Shown here in pieces: positions 47,473 through 56,810 of a stretch of 64,000 bases of DNA (positions are counted from its first letter, which is position 1; every line of letters begins with the position of its first letter). Below the pieces are notes generated by a model that saw only the letters and a program-made list of their open reading frames with translations, was not told the origin of the DNA and made no database searches. This stretch comes from Bacteroidota bacterium. Its GTDB lineage: Bacteria; Bacteroidota; Bacteroidia; AKYH767-A; OLB10. The position numbers and the translations under genes are program-made. The stretch lies in NCBI GenBank assembly GCA_016717325.1, contig JADKFV010000008.1, positions 1 to 64,000 of the forward strand, written 5' to 3'.

Positions 47473-47817
47473 ACATTTTTTTTGAAGGGCTGAAAATAGG
47501 AATTTGAGTTGGGAAAGTTTAATAGTTTATAAGTTCAAGAGTTTAAAATTGGATGGTTAAATTGTTTAATGGTTAAATTGATTCATTGTTTGATGTTGTC
47601 TTATGATATGATTGAAAAAAGTTTTGTTTTTGGGAAAACCAACATAATAACCTATAACAAAATAACCCATTAACCAAGAACTAAACAACGAAAAACAAAA
47701 TAACCCAGAAACATAATAACCAATAACTAAACAACGAATAACCGAATAACCAGTAACCCAATCAACCAACAACAAAAATTCCTATCTTCGCGCTCCTTTA
47801 TTTTTTCTATAAAAGAT
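47473..47817. repeat. Octamer-rich intergenic region between GNAT gene and ileS
   Basis: From about 47640 to 47770 the plus strand is a string of AATAACCN / AACTAAACAAC units (minus strand GTTATTNN), with a loose 8-base period. The same family occurs at 5245-5310 and 53745-53830. A 69-residue minus-strand frame at 47775-47566 is produced by the repeats and is not a gene. A TATCTTCG box at 47783-47790 may be the ileS -7 element. Confidence 0.65.
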
Positions 47818-50800
47818 ATGTCGTCAAAAAAATATCAAGAATATAAATCGTTGAATTTGCCCGAGGTAGATGCACAGGTATTGGCCATTTGGCAAAGTGA
47901 AAATACGTTTGAGCAAAGCATAACCACACGTGAGGGTATGCCACAATTTACTTTTTACGAAGGACCGCCATCGGCCAATGGTATGCCCGGTATTCACCAT
48001 GTGATGGCGCGTGCTATTAAGGATATATTTTGCCGTTACAAAACCATGAAGGGTTTTCAGGTGCATCGCAAAGGTGGTTGGGATACGCATGGTTTGCCAA
48101 TTGAGTTGGCAGTTGAAAAATCGTTGGGAATAACAAAAGAAGACATTGGCACAAAAATATCGGTAGACGATTACAATCATGCTTGTCGCAAAGAGGTAAT
48201 GCGTTACAAAAATGTGTGGGACGACCTCACCACAAAAATGGGCTATTGGGTCGACCTCAAAAATCCATACATCACCTTCGAAAACGATTATATTGAAAGT
48301 TGCTGGTACCTGCTAAGCGAGTTTTACAAAAAAGGATTTTTGTATAAGGGCTATACTATACAGCCTTATAGCCCCGCAGCCGGTACAGGTTTGAGTAGTC
48401 ATGAGTTAAACCAACCCGGTACTTATAAAATGCTGAAGGATACCACCATAGTTGCACAGTTCAAATTGAAGGACGAAAATTTATTGCCGGGTATTAAAAG
48501 CATTTACGATGAATATAATGGCGAATTATTTTTTCTCGCTTGGACTACCACACCATGGACATTGCCATCGAATACTGCATTGGCTGTTGGCAAAAAATTG
48601 TGTATGCTGCCGTGCAAACTTTTAATCCATATACGCACAAACCTATAGTCGTAATCCTTGCGCAAGATTTATTGCCAAAATATTTTTCCGAAAAAAATGC
48701 TGAATTGGCAATAAGTGATTATAAAGAAGGCGATAAGCAAATTCCTTTTAAAGTGGTAGCAACATTTGGTGGCAGCACACTCGAAGGTTTACGTTACGAA
48801 CAACTATTACCATATACGCAGCCCGAAAGTGGTGATGCTTTTAAAGTGGTAATTGGCGATTTTGTAACTACAGAGGATGGTACAGGAATAGTTCACATTT
48901 CGCCAAGCTTTGGTGCCGATGACTTTCGTGTAGCAAAACAAAATGGAATAGGCTCGCTCACATTGGTTGATAAGCAAGGAAAATTTGTTGATGCTGTGAC
49001 CGATTATGCGGGGCGTTATGTAAAAAATTATCGCGATGAGGCCGAAGATAAATATGTATCAGTTGATGTAGATATCGCTGTGAAATTGAAAGGCGAAAAT
49101 CGTGCCTTTAAGATTGAAAAATACGAACACACTTATCCGCATTGTTGGCGTACCGATAAACCTGTTTTGTATTACCCCCTCGACTCGTGGTTTATAAAAA
49201 CTACAGCCTGTAAAGATCGTCTAATTGAATTAAACAAAACCATCAACTGGAAGCCCGAAAGTACGGGTACAGGCCGTTTTGGCGAATGGCTGAATAATTT
49301 ACAGGATTGGAATTTATCGCGCTCCCGCTTTTGGGGTGTACCATTACCAATTTGGCGCACCGAAGATTCTACGGAAGAAATATGCGTTGGCACCATGCAC
49401 CAATTGCATACAGAAATAGAAAAATCTATTGCTGCCGGATTTATGGAATCAAATCCATTTCCCCCAACAATTAATGATTCGAACAAAAATAATTTCGATA
49501 TGCATCGTCCGTTTATAGATACCGTTATACTGGTATCGGCAAGTGGAAAAAAAATGATGCGCGAATTAGATTTGATAGATGTGTGGTTCGATAGTGGTGC
49601 CATGCCATATGCACAACATCATTACATAGGCGGTGCCGGTTCGCCTTTTGGACCCACAGGCGAAGGGGCAGATTTTATTGCCGAAGGTGTAGACCAAACC
49701 CGCGGATGGTTCTATACCCTGCATGCTATTTCTACAATGTTGTGGGATAAGATTGCCTATAAAAATGTAATATCGAATGGACTGGTATTGGATAAAAACG
49801 GCAACAAAATGAGCAAGCGATTGGGCAATGCTGTTGACCCGTTTGCAACATTAGAAAAATATGGGGTTGATGCCACACGATGGTACATGATTAGCAATGC
49901 GGCACCATGGGAAAATTTGAAATTTAATGAAGATGGAATAGTAGAAGTTCAACGCAAATTCTTTGGCACTTTACACAATACCTATTCGTTTTTTATTTTG
50001 TATGCCAATATCGATGGGTTCAATTATAGCGAGGCAGAAATTGCTCTTGACGAACGTCCCGAAATTGACCGATGGATTATTTCTTTACTCAATACATTGG
50101 TAAAAGAAACAGACGAAGCTTATGCCGACTACGAACCAACAAAGGCTACACGCCTGATACAGGATTTTGTGTGCGACCATCTTAGTAATTGGTATGTTCG
50201 ACTTTGCAGGCGCAGATTTTGGAAAGGCGATTATTCGCAAGATAAAATTGCTGCATACCAAACATTGTATACTTGTCTCGAAACTGTTGCCAGGTTAGTG
50301 GCGCCTGTTTCGCCATTTTTTAGTGACCGCCTTTACCGCGATTTAAATGGTGTAACCATGCGCGATAAGTTTACCTCTGTGCATACTGCCTTTTATCCAG
50401 CCGTAAATACAAATGCCATTGATAAAGATTTGGAACAACGCATGCAATTGGCACAGGATGTTTCGTCATTGGTGTTATCAATTCGTAAAAAAGTAAATAT
50501 CAAAGTGCGACAACCATTGCAAAAAATACTGTTGCCGATATTGGATGCTAATTTCAAAGACCACATCGAAAAAGTAAAATCGCTTATACTTGCCGAGGTG
50601 AATGTGAAAGAAATAGAATACCTTACAGATACACATAACCTGTTGAAGAAGAAAGCCAAAGCCAATTTTAAGGTACTTGGAAAAAAGGCAGGTGCTAATA
50701 TGAAAGAACTGGCAACAATAATATCTGAAATGGATATGAAACAAATTTCGGAACTTGAGTCTAATGGAAATATTACTTTCAATGCGGGTGGGATTTCTCA

Positions 50801-51182
50801 TGTATTGAATACGGACGACATCGAAATATTGAGCGAGGACATACCAGGATGGCAGGTGGCGTCTTTAGGTAAATTAACAGTGGCACTGGACACAACCATA
50901 ACCCCTGAATTGAAGGAAGAAGGCCTTGCTAGGGAACTCGTAAACAGGTTGCAAAATATTAGAAAAGAGAGCAACTTTGAAGTGACGGATACTATAAAAG
51001 TTACAATATTTTGCAGTGATGAAGTAAAGAATGCTGTGAGTAATAATAAAAATTATATTTGCACCGAAATTTTGGCCTCCTCACTTGAATTTGGCGTTGA
51101 AATGAATGGTGCAAATGGCACCGAAATTGATTTGGATGAGGCTTCCAGAGCCACTATTTGGGTGGAGAGAATAATAAAATAA
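47818..51182 (+). CDS. ileS: Isoleucine-tRNA ligase (frameshifted)
   Basis: Charges tRNA-Ile. The eukaryote-like form usual in Bacteroidota: HIGH region 'FYEGPPSANGMPGIHHV', editing domain 'AWTTTPWTLPSNTALAV', and the KMSKS loop 'DKNGNKMSKRLGN'. An anticodon-binding domain follows, then a C-terminal DUF5915-like extension ('NVKEIEYLTDTHNLLKKKA'). Two frames (47818-48648; 48540-51182) join if the six-A run at 48592-48597 has one more A, giving 'VGKKIVYAAVQTF'. Total about 1121 residues, normal. As this is an essential gene, the break is most likely a sequence error. The DksA-like gene follows 33 bases later. Confidence 0.96.
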
Positions 51183-51215
51183 TTAGAAAATAATCGCTTA
51201 AATTACATTAACACA

Positions 51216-52196
51216 ATGGCAACAAAAGCAAAGAACAAAAATGCCAAGCCGGCTGCAAAGGCAAAAACTCCGGCAAAAAAAATAACTAAACCTGTTGCTA
51301 AAGCTCCGGTTAAAAAGGCGACTAAACCTGCACCAAAGGCACCAGCAAAAAAGGCAGCAAAACCTGCCCCTAAACCTGTTGCAAAAAAGGCAGTTAAAGC
51401 TGCTAAGCCTGTTGCCAAGAAACCAATAGCAAAGGCTAAGGTAGTTGCAAAAGCAAAACCAACTGCAAAGGCAGTAAAGCCAAGTCCAAAAAAGGTTGTA
51501 AAACCTGTGGCTAAAGCTAAAAAGGTGGTGAAACCTGTTGCAAAGCCTGTAACTAAAAAGATTGTTGCACCGGTTGCCAAAAAAGCAGTAAAGCCTGTTG
51601 CGGTTGCAGCTAAGCCCGCACCGGTTGCACCTCCTGTGGCAGTGGTAAAATCAAGACCTAGACGCAGACGTCCTGTTAGAGTTGAAGTTGCTCCTAAACC
51701 AAAAGAAGTGAAATTGACTTCGGCAAATGCGGCCATGATTAGTCCTCCCATGCTTGTTGTTAAACCACAACCTGCACCTGCATTGGCAAAGCAACAATTT
51801 AATGCCGATGGCACTGAAAAAAAGCGCTATTCCGATGCTGAATTAAAGGAATTTAAAGAACTCATCACTAAAAAGCTTGAAAGTGCAAAAGAGGAATATC
51901 AATTGCTTCAAGACCAGTTGAACCATGCTAATGAACATGGCACCGATGATACAGCAGGTACTTTCAAAATGCTTGAAGATGGATCCGATACTTTGGCAAA
52001 AGAAGAGGCAGGACAGTTGGCTGCACGTCAGCGTAAGTTTATTGAGCAGTTAGAAAATGCTTTGATTCGTGTTGAAAATAAGTCTTATGGCATTTGCCGT
52101 GTAACAGGAAAATTGATTCCTAAGGAGCGCCTGCGTGCAGTGCCACATACTACACAAAGTATGGAAGCTAAACTTAATCAATACAAAGAAAATTAA
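51216..52196 (+). CDS. TraR/DksA-like protein with histone-H1-like N-terminal tail
   Basis: A 326-residue protein. Residues 1 to about 165 are a low-complexity Ala/Lys/Pro/Val tail (repeats such as KPVAKKAVKAAKPVAKK), as in histone-H1-like proteins, with an Arg cluster (SRPRRRRPVR) at its end. Residues about 205-326 are DksA/TraR-like: coiled-coil hairpin 'RYSDAELKEFKELITKKL' then 'LAARQRKFIEQLENALIRV', and the finger region 'YGICRVTGKLIPKERLRAVP'. Only one of the four zinc cysteines remains, so it probably does not bind zinc in the usual way. The tail should bind DNA or RNA; a chromatin or transcription role is inferred. It has its own terminator. Confidence 0.85.
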   Translation: MATKAKNKNAKPAAKAKTPAKKITKPVAKAPVKKATKPAPKAPAKKAAKPAPKPVAKKAVKAAKPVAKKPIAKAKVVAKAKPTAKAVKPSPKKVVKPVAKAKKVVKPVAKPVTKKIVAPVAKKAVKPVAVAAKPAPVAPPVAVVKSRPRRRRPVRVEVAPKPKEVKLTSANAAMISPPMLVVKPQPAPALAKQQFNADGTEKKRYSDAELKEFKELITKKLESAKEEYQLLQDQLNHANEHGTDDTAGTFKMLEDGSDTLAKEEAGQLAARQRKFIEQLENALIRVENKSYGICRVTGKLIPKERLRAVPHTTQSMEAKLNQYKEN

Positions 52197-52262
52197 TATT
52201 TGAGAAGTGCGTGTGTCGCAGAAATTGCACACCCAACTTCACATTATTGTAATAAATTTACC

Positions 52263-52303
52263 AAACGGCAATGGACGAAATAATTCTCTTTCATTGCCGT
52301 TTT
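52263..52303 (+). terminator. Rho-independent terminator
   Basis: AAACGGCAATG at 52263-52273 pairs with CATTGCCGTTT at 52292-52302, 18-base loop, short T run. It ends the DksA-like (and possibly ileS) transcript. Confidence 0.8.
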
Positions 52304-52352
52304 ACATTGGCTTCCACCAATCAACATTTCAAATTATAAATAGGTATATTCA

Positions 52353-53003
52353 TTGAAAAAGTCATTACTCATCATTTTCCTCGTTTTGCTTGCTGACCAG
52401 GTTTTGAAATACTACATAAAAACAAATTTTATTTTAGGACAGCAGTATGTTTTTGCCAAATGGTTTATTCTAAATTTCGTTGAAAATAATGGCATGGCAT
52501 TCGGGCTTGAGTTTGGTGGCGAATTTGGTAAACTTACACTGAGTCTGTTTCGCCTTGTATTTATTGCTGCCATGGGTTATTATCTTTTCAAAAAAGTGGT
52601 GCCTACACAAAACAACTATTTCATCATTTCATTGTCGTTTATTTTTGCAGGAGCAGTAGGAAACCTTATCGACAGCGCTTTGTATGGCATTTTATTTTCT
52701 TCGAGCGATTATCAACTGGCCACTTTTTTACCAGCCGATGGCGGTTATGCATCGTTCCTACACGGCAAAGTTGTCGATATGTTTTACTTCCCACTTTGGA
52801 GCGGGCATTATCCATCATGGTTTCCGTTTTGGAAAGGTCAAGAGTTTATTTTCTTTCGTCCTGTTTTTAATATTGCCGATTCGTCAATAACTGTTGGCGT
52901 GGCATTGATGATTTTATTTCAGTCGAAAGTATTTGTACACGAGCATCATGAATCGCAGCCTGAAATTAAACCAGAGTTGACATCTATTAATCAAAACGAC
53001 TGA
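52353..53003 (+). CDS. lspA: Lipoprotein signal peptidase
   Basis: A 216-residue inner-membrane aspartyl protease that removes signal peptides from prolipoproteins. The start is TTG at 52353 (LKKSLLIIFLVLLADQVLK). Four hydrophobic segments; catalytic Asp in 'AGAVGNLIDSALYG' and in 'PVFNIADSSITVGVAL'; 'NFVENNGMAFGLEF' matches the conserved NxGAAF-like region. There is an insertion relative to E. coli LspA ('SSSDYQLATFLPADGG', then 'VVDMFYFPLWSGHYPSW'), which is common in Bacteroidota. Its stop overlaps the next start (TGATG). Confidence 0.95.
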   Translation: MKKSLLIIFLVLLADQVLKYYIKTNFILGQQYVFAKWFILNFVENNGMAFGLEFGGEFGKLTLSLFRLVFIAAMGYYLFKKVVPTQNNYFIISLSFIFAGAVGNLIDSALYGILFSSSDYQLATFLPADGGYASFLHGKVVDMFYFPLWSGHYPSWFPFWKGQEFIFFRPVFNIADSSITVGVALMILFQSKVFVHEHHESQPEIKPELTSINQND

Positions 53004-53740
53004 TGCGCATTTCACTATTCATTTCTTTAATTGTTGTTTTGTTTTTTGGTTTTCATGCCAATATGATGGCGCAACCATCGCAAAATACATCGCCCCAAAT
53101 TACAGTTAGCGGAGTGGTGAAAGACATTTCCAATGGCCGCATAATTACCAACCTGATGCTTATCAACTTGCGAACCCGGCAAGGTTTATTTGCAGGTGCT
53201 ACAGGCGATTTTAATATTAATGTTTTAAAAAATGATACTTTTATAATTAGCGCCCCCGGCTATAATAACCGCAAATTATGCTTTGCCGATTCTACTTATC
53301 GTAGTGAGTTTAAAGTGGAAATATTTTTGGAACGTTTTACAGTTCAACTAAAAGAAATAGAAGTTTTTGCTCCACGCGACCTTGAACAAATAGAAAAGGA
53401 TATTGAAAAATTAGGCTATCAAAAATCGGATTATGTTGAATCGGGTTTAGATGCCATTTCCAGTCCCATCACTTTTCTTTACCAACAGTTTAGCCGAAGG
53501 GAGCGCGCCAAACGCGATATTGCCGAAAAGCGTAATGATGACAGGCGAAGAGATTTGCTTAAAGAGTTGCTGGCAAAATATGTTGCCAATGATATTATTC
53601 AATTGCCCAATGCGCAGTTCGACACCTTTATCGATTTTTGTAATGTGAATGACGAGTTTTTAAAAGGTTCTTCGCAATACGAGTTCATAATGTTTGTAAA
53701 AAAGAAATACGAATTTTATAAGTACGTGCAGGGGAGGTAA
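53003..53740 (+). CDS. Secreted protein with carboxypeptidase-like regulatory domain
   Basis: A 245-residue protein. Signal peptide (MRISLFISLIVVLFFGFHA, cleavage near MMAQ). Residues about 30-110 form a beta-sandwich like the CarboxypepD_reg/DUF4480 domains of TonB-linked proteins ('TVSGVVKDISNGRIITNLML', 'GLFAGATGDFNINVLKNDT', 'SAPGYNNRKLCF'), followed by 'VQLKEIEVFAP'. The remainder is charged and helical ('LYQQFSRRERAKRDIAE', 'RRRDLLKELLAKY'). A short, receptor-less member of a family frequent in Bacteroidota; exact role unknown. It is translationally coupled to lspA and probably periplasmic. Confidence 0.8.
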   Translation: MRISLFISLIVVLFFGFHANMMAQPSQNTSPQITVSGVVKDISNGRIITNLMLINLRTRQGLFAGATGDFNINVLKNDTFIISAPGYNNRKLCFADSTYRSEFKVEIFLERFTVQLKEIEVFAPRDLEQIEKDIEKLGYQKSDYVESGLDAISSPITFLYQQFSRRERAKRDIAEKRNDDRRRDLLKELLAKYVANDIIQLPNAQFDTFIDFCNVNDEFLKGSSQYEFIMFVKKKYEFYKYVQGR

Positions 53741-53744
53741 TTGG

Positions 53745-53878
53745 TTATTTGGTTATTGAGTTATTCTGTTATTTGGTTATTAGGTTGTTGAGTTATTAGG
53801 TTGTTGGGTTATTGATTGTTGGGTTAACAGGTTGTTGGTTGTTGACTTTGTCCTGCTGAGGTACGAAGCAACTCTGAC
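53745..53878. repeat. Octamer tract and a dispersed repeat arm
   Basis: Right after the stop the plus strand reads TTGGTTATTTGGTTATTGAG and on, to about 53840: roughly ten GTTATTNN/GTTGTTNN units with an 8-base period. It is followed at 53854-53878 by a diverged arm (GCTGAGGTACGAAGCAACTC) of the MITE-like family. Confidence 0.7.
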
Positions 53879-54026
53879 AGAACAGTTGAAGTAGTAATTT
53901 ACAAAGATTCGTTGCAACATTTAACCGTCTTCAGCCTATCGAAATAAAAAATTCTAAAATCAAATCCAACTTACAACAACGCAAGCCGCGAAAACAATTC
54001 ATGATTACAAATTCAACAAAATGAAT

Positions 54027-54227
54027 TTATTTGCTTTTCAAATTGTAATTTAGTGCTGAGAAGGTGATTATAAAAATACCATTCATAGCAGCAAAAATTA
54101 TCGCAGTTGGAGTAAGCATTTGTTTGGCAAGACTTACACCTAGTGGGTCGTGGCCAAAAAATAACGATAAAGAGATAGTTAAAAGGAATAACATAATTGG
54201 TAATGCGAATTGTCTTAGCTTTTTCAT
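54027..54227 (-). CDS. Small two-helix membrane protein
   Basis: A 66-residue frame, MKKLRQFALPIMLFLLTISL..., with two hydrophobic segments (about 8-25 and 42-59) separated by a short polar loop 'FGHDPLGVSLAKQ'. The composition, basic N-terminus and Lys end (NLKSK) are those of a real small inner-membrane protein. No family recognised. It lies alone, with no convincing operon partner. Confidence 0.5.
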   Translation of the reverse strand: MKKLRQFALPIMLFLLTISLSLFFGHDPLGVSLAKQMLTPTAIIFAAMNGIFIITFSALNYNLKSK

Positions 54228-54667
54228 AATTGGTGGTTTTTAAAAGTTCGACTTTTTATTTAATAGGATAAAAGTCAGTATTCCACTCAATTGTTTTCAT
54301 AACCAATTCATGATTGGGCTTTTTGAGTTGACAAATGTTAAATTTTAGCAATAACTGCAATGGGGGTGTAATATTCGTAGATGCGATTTAATGTATACCT
54401 CAAATTAGTTTATGAAACTATTCGAATCTTATGAATTCAAGCCAATGGTTGCCGAAAATCGATAGCTTAAGCATAGATTTTTATCTTGATTTTACAAAAT
54501 GAAAATTGAGCAATAAAATTATGTTAAATGATTTCTAGCACTGAAAAATAATAAAAACCATTTATTCCGGACCTCTTGACACAATTTAGAATTTATTGCA
54601 AAAAACTCCTTATAAAGCCATATGATGCTTTTTAACAAAATTTATACAACTATAAAAATGCTTGAGT
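54228..54667. other. Intergenic stretch, nothing recognised
   Basis: AT-rich sequence between the small membrane gene and the 3' end of rho. A weak hairpin with T run lies near 54613-54637 (AAAGCCATATGATGCTTTTT). No gene or RNA recognised. Confidence 0.4.
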
Positions 54668-56407
54668 TTAAGAATTCATCGAAATTAAAAACTCCTCATT
54701 CGATTTAGAGCCACGCATTTGTTGCAACAAAAATTCCATTGCTTCTATTGGGTTCATGTCGGCAAGGTGATTACGCAATACCCACATTTTTTGAAGCATG
54801 TCGCGTTTAATAAGCAGGTCTTCACGTCTTGTACTTGAGGCAACCAAATCGATAGCAGGATATACACGCTTATTGGCGAGTTTTCGGTCTAGTTGAAGTT
54901 CCATATTTCCTGTACCTTTAAATTCTTCAAAAATCACCTCGTCCATTCTACTGCCGGTATCAATAAGGGCAGTGGCAAGTATAGTCAGTGAGCCCCCATT
55001 TTCAATTTTACGTGCCGACCCAAAAAATCTCTTTGGTTTGTGTAGTGCGTTTGCTTCAACACCACCCGATAATACTTTGCCCGATGCTGGTGCAACAGTA
55101 TTGTAAGCTCGCGCAAGGCGGGTAATGGAATCTAGCAGTATAACTACATCGTGACCACATTCAACCATGCGTTTTGCTTTTTCGAGTACAATGTTTGCAA
55201 CTTTTACATGGCGCTCGGCAGGTTCATCAAATGTTGATGAAATAACCTCGGCATTTACGCTACGGGCCATATCTGTTACCTCTTCGGGGCGTTCATCAAT
55301 CAACAACACAATCATATAGCATTCAGGATGATTGCGTGCAATGGCATTGGCAACATCTTTCAGCAATACCGTTTTTCCTGTTTTGGGTTGTGCTACTATT
55401 AATCCGCGTTGGCCTTTGCCAATAGGAGTAAACATATCCATCACCCTGGTTGAGTATGAATTAGAACCAGTGCTAAGGTCGAATTTTTCTTCGGGAAATA
55501 AAGGCGTAAGGTATTCGAAAGGCACGCGGTCGCGAATGAACGCTGGCTCCTGCCCATTAATCATGTCTATTTTGATAAGCGGAAAATACTTTTCTCCTTC
55601 GCGCGGTGGACGAACCATTCCCGTAAGAGTGTCACCGGTTTTGAGCCCGAATAATTTAATTTGCGATTGCGAAATATATATATCATCGGGCGATGAAAGA
55701 TAATTGTAATCCGAAGAACGCAGAAACCCGAAACCTTCAACCATAATATCAAGAACTCCTTCGGCAGGTACTACTCCTTCTATATCGGTATTTATTTCAT
55801 GGATTTTACGCTCACGTTGGTTGTTATTGTTACTGGCACTATTGTGTTTGTCAATAATCTGTTGTGGAGTTGGAGTATTGGTAGCTTGTGGTTTTGGCGT
55901 TTGATGCACAGGTGCGTCCGGTTTTGCTTGAGGTTCGGTTTTCGCTGTTGGTGCTGTAGGAGGAACAAAAGCCGCTGGTTTGGGAGGTTTGGGCGCATCG
56001 TCATCTATTTGAACCGAAATACGCTGGCGTTTTGGCCTGTTGGCATCAAGGTTACCAGGTTCGGACGAAGCCAATAATGTTGCAGGTTTTACAATTTCAG
56101 GCTCCACTGTTTTTTCTTGAGTTTCTACAGGTGGTAAAGTAACAGGCTCGGTAACTTCCTCCACTGCCGACTCAACAGCAGCTTTGGTTTTTGATACTTT
56201 TGCCTTTGCAGTGGAAGTGCCGGCAGCAACCCGCTTGCGGGTTTTCGGGGCTGCTTTTTCTTCAGATTTTTGCGCTGCCTGAGCATCAATAATTTTGTAA
56301 ACCAAATCGGATTTCTCAAGATCTTGGGCATTTTCGATTTTGAGTTGTGAGGCAATGCTTAATAACTCCGGTAGGAGCATTTCGTTAAGCTCTAAAATGT
56401 CATGCAT
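54668..56407 (-). CDS. rho: Transcription termination factor Rho
   Basis: A 579-residue RNA-dependent ATPase that terminates transcription. Domains: Rho_N helical domain (about 1-45, 'LNEMLLPELLSIASQLKIEN'), a long low-complexity insert rich in Lys, Ala, Pro and Thr (about 50-200), the RNA-binding cold-shock domain ('GVLDIMVEGFGFLRSSDYN'), and the ATPase with Walker A 'LIVAQPKTGKTVLLKD', Walker B 'DVVILLDSITRLARAYN' and Q/R-loop regions 'SGGVEANALHKPKRFFGSAR'. The insert makes it longer than E. coli Rho (419); such inserts are normal in Bacteroidota. Full length. Divergent from lon. Confidence 0.97.
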   Translation of the reverse strand: MHDILELNEMLLPELLSIASQLKIENAQDLEKSDLVYKIIDAQAAQKSEEKAAPKTRKRVAAGTSTAKAKVSKTKAAVESAVEEVTEPVTLPPVETQEKTVEPEIVKPATLLASSEPGNLDANRPKRQRISVQIDDDAPKPPKPAAFVPPTAPTAKTEPQAKPDAPVHQTPKPQATNTPTPQQIIDKHNSASNNNNQRERKIHEINTDIEGVVPAEGVLDIMVEGFGFLRSSDYNYLSSPDDIYISQSQIKLFGLKTGDTLTGMVRPPREGEKYFPLIKIDMINGQEPAFIRDRVPFEYLTPLFPEEKFDLSTGSNSYSTRVMDMFTPIGKGQRGLIVAQPKTGKTVLLKDVANAIARNHPECYMIVLLIDERPEEVTDMARSVNAEVISSTFDEPAERHVKVANIVLEKAKRMVECGHDVVILLDSITRLARAYNTVAPASGKVLSGGVEANALHKPKRFFGSARKIENGGSLTILATALIDTGSRMDEVIFEEFKGTGNMELQLDRKLANKRVYPAIDLVASSTRREDLLIKRDMLQKMWVLRNHLADMNPIEAMEFLLQQMRGSKSNEEFLISMNS

Positions 56408-56810
56408 ATACTGTATGTATAAAAAATAAAATTAGCAGGAAAATCGTGCGATAAACTATGTTTTGGATTTTTATGATTCGGCTCTTTTGCCGAAATCAAT
56501 TAGTCTTAAATGAAAAAAACTGATTGAATAACGGTGCAATGATAGAACTTGTTTTGGTAATTCCAAAATAATCGACATAATATTATTTTCTTCATCAAAA
56601 ATTGAAGTTGCAGGATGTTTTGAATTTGAGTGCAAACTTTATTGCTTTTAGTTTGAATTTGTTTTATGGCACTATTTTTTCAAAAATTGATTTCTTGAAT
56701 TAGCATGTGTTATTAAATTACTGATAATCAGTTTTGGCACAACCATTGACTATAGGAGGATTTCCCTTTTTTAATCCTTGTTAATGACAAATTGACCAAA
56801 ACATAATATA
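56408..56810. other. Divergent rho/lon intergenic region
   Basis: 403 bases that must hold promoters for both genes. I see no exact TAnnTTTG box at good spacing on either strand. TATAGGAGG at 56751-56759 is a purine-rich stretch too far upstream to be the lon ribosome site. No RNA gene recognised. Confidence 0.4.

Noticed and set aside
47566..47775. 69-residue minus-strand membrane-like protein
   Set aside because: The frame is produced by the AATAACCN repeat tract; its composition (VIGYYV repeats) mirrors the DNA repeat and has no ribosome-site context.
51203..51814. 203-residue Gly/Ala/Thr-rich protein on the minus strand
   Set aside because: It is the antisense shadow of the Lys/Ala/Pro tail of the DksA-like gene, whose plus-strand frame continues into a recognisable domain.
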